Part shown: positions 24,680 through 33,428 of the stretch, one piece after another
How positions within the stretch are numbered: the first letter of the stretch is position 1
Layout of the letters: every line of letters starts with the position of its first letter
Assembly: GCA_016213105.1 (NCBI GenBank)
Contig: JACRBN010000021.1
Span: 30,184-94,183, forward strand
From: Chloroflexota bacterium
GTDB lineage: Bacteria > Chloroflexota > Anaerolineae > Anaerolineales > Villigracilaceae
Direction of reading: 5' to 3'
DNA: 64,000 nt
Translations under genes and position numbers: made by a program
Notes under the pieces: model-generated
What the model saw: only the letters and a program-made list of their open reading frames with translations
The model's database searches: none
What the model was told of the DNA's origin: nothing

Positions 24680-27409
24680 ATGCTAAAAAAATCGTTCGTT
24701 GTCAATGGGGTCAATCAGACCGTGATTGTTGATCCCGAAGCCAGCCTGGCCGACGTAATCCGCAAGCAACTGCACCTGACCGGCACGAAAGTCTCGTGCA
24801 ACGATGGGCACTGCGGCGCCTGTTCGGTCGTTTTGGATGGCAAGCTCATGCTGGCTTGTCTGGTGAAGATGAGCAAGGTGAAGGACGGCGCCAGCATCCT
24901 CACGGTCGAAGGCATCGGCACGCCAGAGAAGATGCACCCGATCCAGGTGGCGTTTGCGGTCTATGGCGCGGCCCAATGCGGCTTCTGCACCCCGGGCATG
25001 GTTGTCTCGGCCTACGCCCTGCTGACCAGCAACCCCAACCCGAGCCGCGAGGAAGTCCGCGCCTGGCTGACCAAACATCACAACGCCTGCCGCTGCACCG
25101 GCTACAAGCCGATTGTGGATGGCATCATGGAGGCCGCCAAGGTCATGCGCGGCGAGATGAAGCTCGAAGACTTGCAGTACAAGCTCCCCGCCGATGGCAA
25201 GATCTGGGGCGGCAAGTATCCGCGCCCGACCGCGACCGCCAAAGTCACCGGCACGCTCGATTACGGCCAGGATTTGGGTTTGAAAATGCCCGCCAATACG
25301 CTGCAACTGGCGCTGGTGCAGGCCAAGGTTTCGCACGCCAACATCCTCTCCATCGACACGTCCGAAGCCGAGAAAATGCCCGGCGTCTTCAAGGTTGTTA
25401 CACACAAGGATGTCAAGGGCAAGAACCGCATCACCGGCCTGATCACCTTCCCGTCCAACAAGGGCGATGGCTGGGATCGCCCGATCCTGTGCGATACCAA
25501 GGTCTTCCAATATGGCGATGCGATTGCCATCGTTTGCGCCGAAACCAGCGAACAGGCCAGGGCCGCTGCTGATAAAGTCAAAGTGGAACTGGAAGAACTG
25601 CCCGCCTACATGAGCGCCCCGGCCGCCGCGGCTGACGACGCCATCGAAATCCACCCCGGCACCCCCAATGTGTACTTCGAACAGAAAGTCGTCAAAGGCC
25701 CCGACACCAAACCGATCATGGAATCGGCTCCGTATGTGGTCAGCGACAGCTTCTATCTCCAGCGCCAGCCGCATCTGACCATCGAATCGGACATGGGCTT
25801 TGCCTATTACGATGAGCAGGGCCGCCTGACCATTCATTCCAAATCGATTGGCCTGTACCTGCACCTGTACATGATCGCCCCGGGACTGGGTGTGGAACCC
25901 GACAAACTGCGCCTGGTTCAGAATCCTTCCGGCGGCACCTTCGGCTACAAATTCAGCCCGACGATGGAAGCGCTGCTCGGCGCGGCCTGCATCGCCACAC
26001 AGCGCCCGGTCTACCTGGAATACGATTACCAGCAGTACATGCAATACACCGGCAAGCGCTCCCCGTTCTGGCTCGACATCAAGATGGCCGCCGACAAGGA
26101 TGGCAAGCTGCTGGCGATGGAACATGACTATCTGGTCGATCATGGCCCGTATTCCGAATTTGGCGACCTGCTGACCCTGCGCGGCGCACAGTATATCGGC
26201 GCCGGCTACAACATCCCCAGCATTCGCGGACGCGGACGCACCGTTGCCACCAACCATGCCTGGGGTTCGGCCTTCCGCGCCTACGGCTCACCGCAATCCT
26301 TCCTGGCTTCGGAAAGCCTGATGGATGAACTGGCTGAGAAAATCGGCATGGATCCGCTGGAAATCCGCTACATCAACGCGTATCGCCCAGGCTCCACCAC
26401 CCCGACCGGCCAGGATCCCGAAGTCTACTCCCTGCCTGAGATGCTCGAGAAGCTCCGCCCGCTCTACAAGGAAGCCAAGGAGAAGGCCAAACGCGAATCG
26501 ACCCCCGAGAACAAGAAGGGTGTCGGCGTCACCATTGGCATCTACGGCTGCGGTCTCGACGGCGTCGATGGCTCGGAAGCGGACGTGGAACTGACTGCGA
26601 ACGGCGTCACCGTCTACAACACCTGGCAGGATCACGGCCAGGGCGCGGACATGGGCACGCTCGGCACGGCGCATGAAGCGCTGCGCGTGTTGGGTATCAA
26701 GCCGGATCAAATCAAACTGGATATGAACGATACCGGCACGGCACCCAACAGCGGCCCCTCGGGCGGCAGCCGCAGCCAGGTCATGACCGGCAATGCCATC
26801 AAGAACGGCTGCGAGCAGCTGGTTGCAGCCATGACCAAGAAGGATGGCACCTTCCGCACCTATGACGAAATGGTCAAGGAAGGCATCCCGACCAAGTATC
26901 ATGGCAAGTGGACGGCCTCGATGAACTCCAACTGCGATGAGAACGGCCAGGGCAAACCCTTCGCCATCTACATGTACGGCGCGTTCCTGGCGGAAGTCAG
27001 CGTCAACACCAAGACCGGCAAGACCACGGTCGAAGGCTTCACCGCCATGGCCGACATCGGCAAGATCAACAACAAGCTGGTGGTGGACGGTCAGATGTAC
27101 GGCGGCATTGCCCAGGGCATCGGCCTGGCGCTCTCCGAAGACTTCGAGGATATCCAGAAGCACAGCACCATGCTCGGCGCGGGTATCCCGTATGCCAAGG
27201 ACATCCCCGACAAGTTCGACATCTACTACTTCGAGAATGCCCGCGAGAACGGCCCGTTCGGCGCGGCTGGCGTCGGCGAACTGCCGCTGACTTCGCCCCA
27301 CGTTGCCATCGTCAACGCGATCTACAACGCGACCGGTGTGCGCATCCGCCATCTGCCCGCCTATCCCGAAAAGGTGCTGGCTGGTTTGAAAGAAATGAAG
27401 CCCGCGTAA
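24680..27409 (+). CDS. mop: Mop-type molybdenum aldehyde oxidoreductase 1
   Basis: 909 residues, one more than two above the 907 of Desulfovibrio gigas Mop, which it resembles along its entire length as I recall that sequence. N-terminal plant-type 2Fe-2S domain: C40, C45, C48, C60. Second 2Fe-2S domain: C100, C103 and CRCTGY near 137-139. Two molybdenum-cofactor domains follow, with WGSAFRAYGSPQ and the catalytic Glu in GVGELPLTSP. Family role: oxidation of aldehydes (or other carbonyl or heterocyclic substrates) by hydroxylation at a Mo-MCD centre, without bound FAD, so an external electron acceptor is needed. The flavin/Fe-S protein at 28226 is the likely partner. GGAGG precedes the ATG. 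Likely cytosolic. Confidence 0.95.
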   Translation: MLKKSFVVNGVNQTVIVDPEASLADVIRKQLHLTGTKVSCNDGHCGACSVVLDGKLMLACLVKMSKVKDGASILTVEGIGTPEKMHPIQVAFAVYGAAQCGFCTPGMVVSAYALLTSNPNPSREEVRAWLTKHHNACRCTGYKPIVDGIMEAAKVMRGEMKLEDLQYKLPADGKIWGGKYPRPTATAKVTGTLDYGQDLGLKMPANTLQLALVQAKVSHANILSIDTSEAEKMPGVFKVVTHKDVKGKNRITGLITFPSNKGDGWDRPILCDTKVFQYGDAIAIVCAETSEQARAAADKVKVELEELPAYMSAPAAAADDAIEIHPGTPNVYFEQKVVKGPDTKPIMESAPYVVSDSFYLQRQPHLTIESDMGFAYYDEQGRLTIHSKSIGLYLHLYMIAPGLGVEPDKLRLVQNPSGGTFGYKFSPTMEALLGAACIATQRPVYLEYDYQQYMQYTGKRSPFWLDIKMAADKDGKLLAMEHDYLVDHGPYSEFGDLLTLRGAQYIGAGYNIPSIRGRGRTVATNHAWGSAFRAYGSPQSFLASESLMDELAEKIGMDPLEIRYINAYRPGSTTPTGQDPEVYSLPEMLEKLRPLYKEAKEKAKRESTPENKKGVGVTIGIYGCGLDGVDGSEADVELTANGVTVYNTWQDHGQGADMGTLGTAHEALRVLGIKPDQIKLDMNDTGTAPNSGPSGGSRSQVMTGNAIKNGCEQLVAAMTKKDGTFRTYDEMVKEGIPTKYHGKWTASMNSNCDENGQGKPFAIYMYGAFLAEVSVNTKTGKTTVEGFTAMADIGKINNKLVVDGQMYGGIAQGIGLALSEDFEDIQKHSTMLGAGIPYAKDIPDKFDIYYFENARENGPFGAAGVGELPLTSPHVAIVNAIYNATGVRIRHLPAYPEKVLAGLKEMKPA

Positions 27410-27422
27410 TATCGTAATGAGA

Positions 27423-27458
27423 CAGGGTGCCCATGCAACCGCGTGGGCACCCTGCTTT
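27423..27458 (+). terminator. Hairpin terminator/attenuator after mop1
   Basis: Arms CAGGGTGCCCA and TGGGCACCCTG (11 bp) are followed by CTTTTTGG, directly before the ribosome site of the next gene. It would cap or reduce read-through from mop1 into the accessory genes. A hairpin sits in the matching place after mop2 (45205-45246). Confidence 0.75.
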
Positions 27459-27469
27459 TTGGAGATGGG

Positions 27470-28216
27470 ATGAGTGTCCTGCATGACCTAATAACGGCTG
27501 TCAAAGCGAAATCTCCAGATCAGGAAGTCAGGGAAGTCTGGGTGGGAACCTATTTTACCGGGGTCTGGAGCCGCGAACTCGGACTGGCCACCACGCAATC
27601 GGATATCCCCTGTTGTTTTGCAAAAGAATTGGATCATGCCGGCCAGTTGCATCATCGTTCGGCATATGAACTGGCTGATTTGCTTTTTTCCGCAAATCCT
27701 TTGGAAGTCAGCATCGGAATGGCTGCGCTCAATTCAATGATCACGGTAGACACACAGAATTCCACCGAAATAAATGCCAGGGACCTGATCCTTGAACACG
27801 GGCGAGGTAAAAACGTAGCCATGATCGGGCATTTTGGATTTACCGAGGCCTTGCGTCAGGCTGCAAAGAAACTCTGGGTATTGGAGTTGGATCCAACCTT
27901 TGGCGATACACCCGCGAACCAGGCTCCCGAAATCCTGCCCCAGGCTGACGTGATTGGCTTGACGGCGACTTCTCTTATCAATCACACCTTTGACGACCTG
28001 TCAAAACTGTTCCCACCCCGGGCACTGGTGGTCATGCTTGGACCGACCACACCCCTGTCACCGGTATTATTCGATTATGGTATTAATGTGGTGGCAGGTT
28101 CCATTGCAGATGCCCCGCTTGATGTTCTGCACCTCATTGGACAAGGTTCGCCACTGCACAAGCCAAAAGGTTTGCGGCGTTTTACATTGGTTCACAAACC
28201 AAATATCCTTTCATAG
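27470..28216 (+). CDS. DUF364 protein, copy 2
   Basis: 248 residues, paralogous to the product of 22536-23291 (SIGMAALNSMI, NVAMIGHFGFTEALRQ, APEILPQADVIGLTATSLIN, LGPTTPLSPVL). GGAG lies 5 bp before the ATG. The DUF364 family is annotated as putative heavy-metal chelating; here one copy accompanies the importer and one the molybdenum enzyme, which suggests a common molybdenum-handling role (inference). Confidence 0.8.
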   Translation: MSVLHDLITAVKAKSPDQEVREVWVGTYFTGVWSRELGLATTQSDIPCCFAKELDHAGQLHHRSAYELADLLFSANPLEVSIGMAALNSMITVDTQNSTEINARDLILEHGRGKNVAMIGHFGFTEALRQAAKKLWVLELDPTFGDTPANQAPEILPQADVIGLTATSLINHTFDDLSKLFPPRALVVMLGPTTPLSPVLFDYGINVVAGSIADAPLDVLHLIGQGSPLHKPKGLRRFTLVHKPNILS

Positions 28217-28225
28217 GCAAATTAC

Positions 28226-30613
28226 ATGAATCAACAAGAACTGCGCGAACAGGAGAATCGCTGCATTCAGGAGCAGGCTCCGGCTTGTGCGGCAACCTGC
28301 CCCGCTCATGTGGATGTGCGCGGGTTGGCAGACGGGATCGCAAAGGGGGATTTCGCCTCTGCCTACAAGCTGTATCGCAAGGCTGTGCCATTTCCCGGCA
28401 TCATCAGCCGCATCTGCAACCAGCCTTGCCAGACCGCTTGCTTGCGCAAGGATTTGGGCGGCGCCATCGAAGTCGCCGCACTGGAACGGGCCGCGCTGGA
28501 ATTTGGCAGCCACGACGCCGAAGCCATCAAGCCGCTGCCGCGTAAAGCCAAAACGGTGGCAATCATCGGCGGCGGGATCAGCGGATTGACCGTGGCGCAT
28601 GACCTGGCGCGCAAAGGCTGGGGCGTGGTGGTTTTCGAGGCCGGTGACCGCCTCGGCGGCGGGTTGTGGAAGACGCCGCCCGATTTGCTGCCGCGCGAAG
28701 TACTGGTCAACGACTTGAAGATCATCGAAAGCCTGGGCGTGGAAATCCGCCTGAACACGAGCGTGGGGCGCAGCGGCGGGAATGGGCACAGCACCTTCCT
28801 GGCGCGGCTTTGTGATGAATACGATGCTGTTTACCTGGCAGTTGGCCCCCATTCCAGCGACATCCCCGACTTGAACATGAACGAAAACGGCCAGATTGCC
28901 GTCGATCCGTTGACCTTCCAGACCAGCCTGGAGAAGGTTTTTGCGGGCGGCGACGTGCTGCGCACCTCGGTCAACTTCCCCACGCAGGAAATCCCGCATT
29001 CGGCGATCCTCTCCATCTCGGATGGACGCCGCGCGGCCACGTCGATGGATCGTTTCCTGCAAAAGGTTTCGCTGACGGCTTCACGCAGTAACGAAGGCCC
29101 CTACGAAACCCGCCTGTACACCAACACAGACGAAATCGCTCCCCAAGCTCCGCTCATCGAAACCGATTTGTCCACCCGCTACAGCCGCGAAGTGGCCGAG
29201 ACCGAAGCCGCGCGCTGCATCCAGTGCGAGTGCCTGGAGTGCGTCAAAAACTGCGAGTATCTCAGGCATTACAAAGGTTATCCCAAGAAATACATCCGCG
29301 AGGTCTATAACAATCTCTCGATTGTGATGGGCACGCGCCATTCGAACCAGTTCATCAACACCTGCGCGCTGTGCGGCCTGTGCGCCGAAGTCTGCCCGAC
29401 CGATGTGGACATGGGCGAGATCTGCCACAACGCCCGCGAGCAAATGGTGGAACAAAAGCGGATGCCTGCCTCGGCGCATGATTTTGCCTTGCAGGATATG
29501 GCGTTCAGCAACGGAGAAAAATTCGCGCTCGCTCATAACGCACCTGTTGGCAGTAGGTGCGAAGCAATGCTTCGCACCTACAATGAATTCGTGTTTTTTC
29601 CCGGCTGTCAGTTGAGCGGCTCCTCCCCCGAGTACGTTGAAAAATCCTACGCCTTCCTGCGCGAGGCCTTCGACAACAACGTTGGCTTGATGCTGCGCTG
29701 CTGCGGTGCGCCCGCTGACTGGGCGGGACGCAAGGAATTATTTGCAAATTCACAGTCCGAGTTTCGGGCTGAGTACGAAAAACTTGGCAAACCAAAGGTG
29801 ATTCTTTCCTGCTCAAGTTGCTATCAGATGTTCCAGAAACATTATCCCGAGGTGGAGATTCTTTCCTTCTGGGATGTAATGAATGAACACGGAAAATTTA
29901 AGAAGCGGGAATTCTCCGCGCCTGTGACAATCCATGACCCGTGTTCGACGCGCTACGAGAACCACATTCAAGATTCCATCCGCGACATTATTGTCAAAAT
30001 GGGCGGAGAGATTCAGGAACTTCCGCTCAGCCGCGAGAAGACCGAGTGTTGTTCCTTCGGCGGCCTGATGTGGCTGGCGAATAAACCCGTCGCTGAGAAG
30101 ATGGTGCAGCAGCGTATCAACGAAAGCCAACTGGACTATGTCACCTACTGCGCGATGTGCCGTGACTTCTTCGCCCGCAAAGGCAAGCGGACATTGCACA
30201 TCTTTGATTACATTTTTGGCGAAGAGAAATCAGACCTGGCGGCTGCCCCGACCGTGGGTTTCTCGCAGCGTCACGAGAATCGCGCACGGCTGAAAGAAAA
30301 ATTATTGCGAGAGCTATGGAGTGAAACCATGCCCGAACAAAGCGCCTTCGAGTCCATTCGCCTTGTCCTGCCAGACGATGTGCAGAACCAAGTCGAAGAC
30401 CGCCTGATCCTGGTGGAGGACATGCAGAAGGTGATCGAATATGCCGAGCGCACTGGCAAGCGCATGTTTAACGCGTCCACCGGGCACTACCTGGCTTATT
30501 ACAAGCCGACCAGCGTCACCTACTGGGTCGAATACACTCCGCAAGACGATGCGTTTTTGGTACATCGGGCGTACAGCCACCGCATGGAAATCGGCATGGG
30601 AGCGCAAAAATGA
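28226..30613 (+). CDS. Flavin/Fe-S oxidoreductase with two CCG domains, copy 1
   Basis: 795 residues in five parts. (1) Dicluster domain like dihydropyrimidine dehydrogenase/GltD (about 10-95; CAATCPAHVDV, CNQPCQTAC). (2) FAD/NAD(P) domain with VAIIGGGISGLTVAHDLA near 110 and a second site. (3) Two 4Fe-4S motifs (CIQCECLECVKNC, CALCGLCAEVCP; about 330-400). (4) Two HdrB/GlpC-type CCG domains (PGCQ, RCCGAP, CSSC, then CCSFGG and CAMC). (5) A C-terminal domain of about 130 residues ending YSHRME. The layout suggests electron transfer from Mop through Fe-S and flavin, possibly with thiol or CCG chemistry. It shares an ATGA with the next gene. A 29-bp palindrome is embedded at 29553-29581. Confidence 0.9.
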   Translation: MNQQELREQENRCIQEQAPACAATCPAHVDVRGLADGIAKGDFASAYKLYRKAVPFPGIISRICNQPCQTACLRKDLGGAIEVAALERAALEFGSHDAEAIKPLPRKAKTVAIIGGGISGLTVAHDLARKGWGVVVFEAGDRLGGGLWKTPPDLLPREVLVNDLKIIESLGVEIRLNTSVGRSGGNGHSTFLARLCDEYDAVYLAVGPHSSDIPDLNMNENGQIAVDPLTFQTSLEKVFAGGDVLRTSVNFPTQEIPHSAILSISDGRRAATSMDRFLQKVSLTASRSNEGPYETRLYTNTDEIAPQAPLIETDLSTRYSREVAETEAARCIQCECLECVKNCEYLRHYKGYPKKYIREVYNNLSIVMGTRHSNQFINTCALCGLCAEVCPTDVDMGEICHNAREQMVEQKRMPASAHDFALQDMAFSNGEKFALAHNAPVGSRCEAMLRTYNEFVFFPGCQLSGSSPEYVEKSYAFLREAFDNNVGLMLRCCGAPADWAGRKELFANSQSEFRAEYEKLGKPKVILSCSSCYQMFQKHYPEVEILSFWDVMNEHGKFKKREFSAPVTIHDPCSTRYENHIQDSIRDIIVKMGGEIQELPLSREKTECCSFGGLMWLANKPVAEKMVQQRINESQLDYVTYCAMCRDFFARKGKRTLHIFDYIFGEEKSDLAAAPTVGFSQRHENRARLKEKLLRELWSETMPEQSAFESIRLVLPDDVQNQVEDRLILVEDMQKVIEYAERTGKRMFNASTGHYLAYYKPTSVTYWVEYTPQDDAFLVHRAYSHRMEIGMGAQK
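29553..29581. repeat. Perfect 29-bp palindrome inside a coding region
   Basis: Arms GTAGGTGCGAAGCA and TGCTTCGCACCTAC around one central A. It is read in frame as SRCEAMLRTY. The paralog at 42878-45169 has the same palindrome at the same site (43898-43926) with one compensatory pair changed; the third paralog lacks it. Confidence 0.9.
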
Positions 30614-30822
30614 GCCAGTATGTCGACCTTTCCGCATACCAGGGCTGGGCTTGCGCTGATTGCGGGGAACCACTCAAGCCAGGCAAAGTGGATATTTCGT
30701 ACCTTGGTAATTCCTTCCCGGTGGAACTGCTCAAATGCCCCAAGTGTGGACTGGTGTTCGTCCCCGAGGAATTGGCGCTCGGCAAGATGGTCGAGGTCGA
30801 GAAAGCGCTGGAGGATAAGTAG
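30610..30822 (+). CDS. Zinc-ribbon-like redox protein, copy 1 (DVU_1557-like)
   Basis: 70 residues with two CxxC pairs (CADCGEPL and CPKCGLVF) separated by KVDISYLGNSFPVELLK. It belongs to a family I recall as DVU_1557-type redox proteins, found with Mop clusters in Desulfovibrio. It binds either zinc or an Fe centre; the sequence cannot tell which. It overlaps the flavoprotein gene by 4 bp, and each of the three flavoproteins in the window has such a partner. Confidence 0.85.
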   Translation: MSQYVDLSAYQGWACADCGEPLKPGKVDISYLGNSFPVELLKCPKCGLVFVPEELALGKMVEVEKALEDK

Positions 30823-31493
30823 TGCAAATCCCGCTGTACGAGCACCCCGTCTGGCAGAACATCCCAGAACAGGTCTTGCGTCCGGGCGGGCTGGCCGTCA
30901 CGGAGCAGGCGCTGGCCTGCTGCGACTTGCGGCCGGGCGCGCGCGTGCTGGATGTCGGCTGCGGAACGGGTGCGACTCTGCGGCACCTATCGGCGAAATT
31001 TGCGCTGGCGGGCTTCGGCGTGGATGTTTCGAGGTTGTTGCTGGCGCGACAGGGCGGCGGCGGAGCAGCGTTTGCGCAGGCCCGAAGCGAGCAACTCCCC
31101 CTGGCATCTGAAAGCATGGAGGCGGTCATCTCCGAGTGCACCCTGTCCATTTTCGAGACGGATGTGGCGCTGGCCGAATGCGCGCGGGTGTTGAAGACGG
31201 GCGGCTCCTTCCTCGTCAGCGACCTGTACGCGCGCAACGAGAACGGGATTGCGGGGCTGCACCAACTCCCGCCGGGGACATGCATCGGCTCGGCAATGCC
31301 GCGGAATGAGATCGAAGCAAAGCTGGCCGCCTGCGGGCTGGAAATTTCCATCTGGCAGGATTGCTCGGAACGATTGAAGGAATTCCCGATCTGCACGTTG
31401 AGCACCGCCGCCGCAGTCGACTCGTTCGATTTGATCATCGCCGCCGGGAAGGCGAAGTTGGGATACTACTTCCTGGTGGCAAGGAAGATATAA
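30822..31493 (+). CDS. Class I SAM-dependent methyltransferase (DVU_1556-like)
   Basis: 223 residues with motif I VLDVGCGTGATL near residue 45 and later ISECTLSIF and LKTGGSFLVSDLY, a type 11 methyltransferase fold. The start is GTG, overlapping the upstream stop by one base, with GGAGG upstream. The substrate is unknown; position in a Mop accessory operon suggests cofactor, metabolite or protein methylation connected with the molybdenum enzyme. Confidence 0.85.
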   Translation: MQIPLYEHPVWQNIPEQVLRPGGLAVTEQALACCDLRPGARVLDVGCGTGATLRHLSAKFALAGFGVDVSRLLLARQGGGGAAFAQARSEQLPLASESMEAVISECTLSIFETDVALAECARVLKTGGSFLVSDLYARNENGIAGLHQLPPGTCIGSAMPRNEIEAKLAACGLEISIWQDCSERLKEFPICTLSTAAAVDSFDLIIAAGKAKLGYYFLVARKI

Positions 31494-31524
31494 CAGCCAG
31501 TCGGTCAGATAAGGAAATTAAGAG

Positions 31525-31977
31525 ATGCTTATGGATGACGAACGCGAAAAATTGATGGTACTGCGCCAGCAGGGTTTTTATTGCAGCCAGATGATCCTGC
31601 TGCAAGGGCTGGAAATGACCGGCAAAAACAATCCCGATCTCGTCCGCGCGATGCACGGGCTGGCGGGAGGACTGGGTTTCTCCGGTGAGCTGTGCGGCGC
31701 GCTGACAGGCGGCGCATCCCTGCTAGGGTTGTACGCCGGCAAAGGCACGCCTGAACAACCCGAAGACCCACGCCTGGATTTTATGATTCAGGATTTGGTC
31801 AAGTGGTTCAAAGCGGAGTATGCCAAACAGTTTGGCGGCATCCGCTGCGAGGAGATTTTGGCAGGTAACGGCCAGAACAAGACCACTCGCTGCCCGCTGA
31901 TGGTGATGGGCGTGCTCCAGAAGGTCAAGGAATTACTGGTAGAGAACGGATACGACCTCTCAGGTTTGGAAGAATGA
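31525..31977 (+). CDS. C_GCAxxG_C_C family protein (DVU_1555-like)
   Basis: 150 residues with the spaced cysteines of this family: YCSQ near residue 18, GLAGGLGFSGELCGALTGG in the middle, RCEEI and RCPLM near the end. These cysteines probably bind a metal or Fe-S centre. Members often accompany redox enzymes. It overlaps the radical SAM gene by 4 bp. Biochemical function unknown. Confidence 0.85.
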   Translation: MLMDDEREKLMVLRQQGFYCSQMILLQGLEMTGKNNPDLVRAMHGLAGGLGFSGELCGALTGGASLLGLYAGKGTPEQPEDPRLDFMIQDLVKWFKAEYAKQFGGIRCEEILAGNGQNKTTRCPLMVMGVLQKVKELLVENGYDLSGLEE

Positions 31978-33374
31978 GCGCAATTCTTTCTCACACCGAA
32001 AGTGTTTGTCCCGAGTGCCTTGCGCGAATCCCTGCCGCGCGGGTGATGTACGACGGCGGGGATGTCTATCTCGAAAAAGACTGCCCCGACCACGGGCATT
32101 TCAAAACCATCATCTGGCGCGGACTGCCCGCTTTCACTTCGTGGGTCAAGCCTAAACTCCCAACCTATCCAAAAAATCCATTCACCGAAGTCCAGCGCGG
32201 ATGTCCGTATGATTGCGGTTTATGTGCCGAGCATAAGCAGCAATCGTGTTGTGTTCTGCTTGAAGTGACTCAACGCTGCGACCTGCATTGTCCCGTTTGT
32301 TTTGCGGATGCGGCGAATAATCCCCCAGTAGATTTAACCCACGAAGAAATCAACGCGTGGTATGAACGTCTGCTTCTGGCGGGCGGACCGTTCAACATTC
32401 AACTTTCGGGCGGCGAGCCTTGTGTACGAAATGACCTGCCTGAAATCATCAAAATCGGACGCTCGCACGGTTTTAACTTTTTCCAATTGAACACCAATGG
32501 CTTGCGCATTGCACGGGACTTTGAATATTTGTCCGCGCTCAAAGAGGCGGGGCTTTCGACGGTATTCCTGCAATTCGACGGCACACGCGATGAGATTTTC
32601 AAAACCATCCGCGGGCGCGAACTGCTTGAAAAGAAAATGGCTGTCATTGAGAATTGCGGCAAGTTGAACATCGGCGTGGTGCTGGTGCCGACGCTCGTGC
32701 CCAATGTCAACACAGATAACATCGGAGACATCCTTCGTCTCGCTTTGGCGAACATGCCCACGGTGCGCGGCGTGCATTTTCAACCCGTCAGTTATTTCGG
32801 ACGCTACCCCGAAACGCCTACCGATGACATGCGCATTACCATCCCCGAAGTCATTCAATCCATCGAGTCGCAAACAGGCGGATTGATTCAAGCGGGCACG
32901 CTTTGTCCGCCTGGCGGTGAGAACGCGTTGTGTTCCTTCCACGGGAATTATGTTTTTATGGCGGATGGCGCGCTCAAGCCGCTCAACCGCCATAAAGAGG
33001 ATTCCTGCTGCTGTCAGCCCATCCCCGCCGCGGAAGGCGCTTCACGCTCCCGAGAATTTGTTGCTGCCCATTGGTCATCGCCTGCGCCTTTAGCGGAACT
33101 GCCCGTCATCGGCGCTCCGAGTTTTGGCGAGTGGGATGTCTTCCTCGAACGCAAGCGCACGCATACTTTTTGTGTCTCTGGCATGGCGTTTCAAGACGCG
33201 TGGACTCTCGACCTCGATCGCCTGCGCGAATGCTACATCCACACCGCCAGTCCAGATGGACGACTGGTTCCGTTCTGCGCGTACAACTTGACGGATAAGT
33301 ATGGCAGGTCGTTGTATCGAAATAATAACGTCATTGCGAGGAGCGTTCTTTGCGACGAAGCAATCCCCAGTTAA
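31974..33374 (+). CDS. Radical SAM enzyme of the MJ0619-like pterin-methylase type
   Basis: 466 residues. The radical SAM motif is CDLHCPVC (residues about 100-107), preceded by the family-specific CPYDCGLCAEHKQQSCC. This N-terminal layout resembles the archaeal MJ0619 group, which methylates a pterin in methanopterin synthesis. Further cysteines (CPPGGENALCSFHGN, EDSCCCQP) may hold extra clusters. In a molybdopterin-enzyme cluster a pterin or cofactor modification is an attractive but untested idea. The last 14 residues (VIARSVLCDEAIPS) are encoded by a dispersed repeat (33330-33418), so the original C-terminus was probably altered. Confidence 0.85.
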   Translation: MSAILSHTESVCPECLARIPAARVMYDGGDVYLEKDCPDHGHFKTIIWRGLPAFTSWVKPKLPTYPKNPFTEVQRGCPYDCGLCAEHKQQSCCVLLEVTQRCDLHCPVCFADAANNPPVDLTHEEINAWYERLLLAGGPFNIQLSGGEPCVRNDLPEIIKIGRSHGFNFFQLNTNGLRIARDFEYLSALKEAGLSTVFLQFDGTRDEIFKTIRGRELLEKKMAVIENCGKLNIGVVLVPTLVPNVNTDNIGDILRLALANMPTVRGVHFQPVSYFGRYPETPTDDMRITIPEVIQSIESQTGGLIQAGTLCPPGGENALCSFHGNYVFMADGALKPLNRHKEDSCCCQPIPAAEGASRSREFVAAHWSSPAPLAELPVIGAPSFGEWDVFLERKRTHTFCVSGMAFQDAWTLDLDRLRECYIHTASPDGRLVPFCAYNLTDKYGRSLYRNNNVIARSVLCDEAIPS

Positions 33375-33418
33375 TAGGGAGATTGCTTCAGCGGCAAACC
33401 CCGCCGCTTTGCAATGAC
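33330..33418. repeat. Dispersed palindromic repeat overlapping a gene 3' end
   Basis: An 89-bp element with ends GTCATTGC and GCAATGAC and inner arms GAAGCAATC and GATTGCTTC. It supplies the stop region of the radical SAM gene and contains the first possible ATG (33414) of the next gene. A related 122-bp copy lies at 39527-39648. Confidence 0.85.
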
Positions 33419-33428
33419 ATACATGATT

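Noticed and set aside
24683..26257. Long minus-strand open frame opposite mop1, with similar ones opposite the other Mop genes
   Set aside because: High-GC codon bias leaves the opposite strand open. The products match nothing and recur opposite every Mop paralog.
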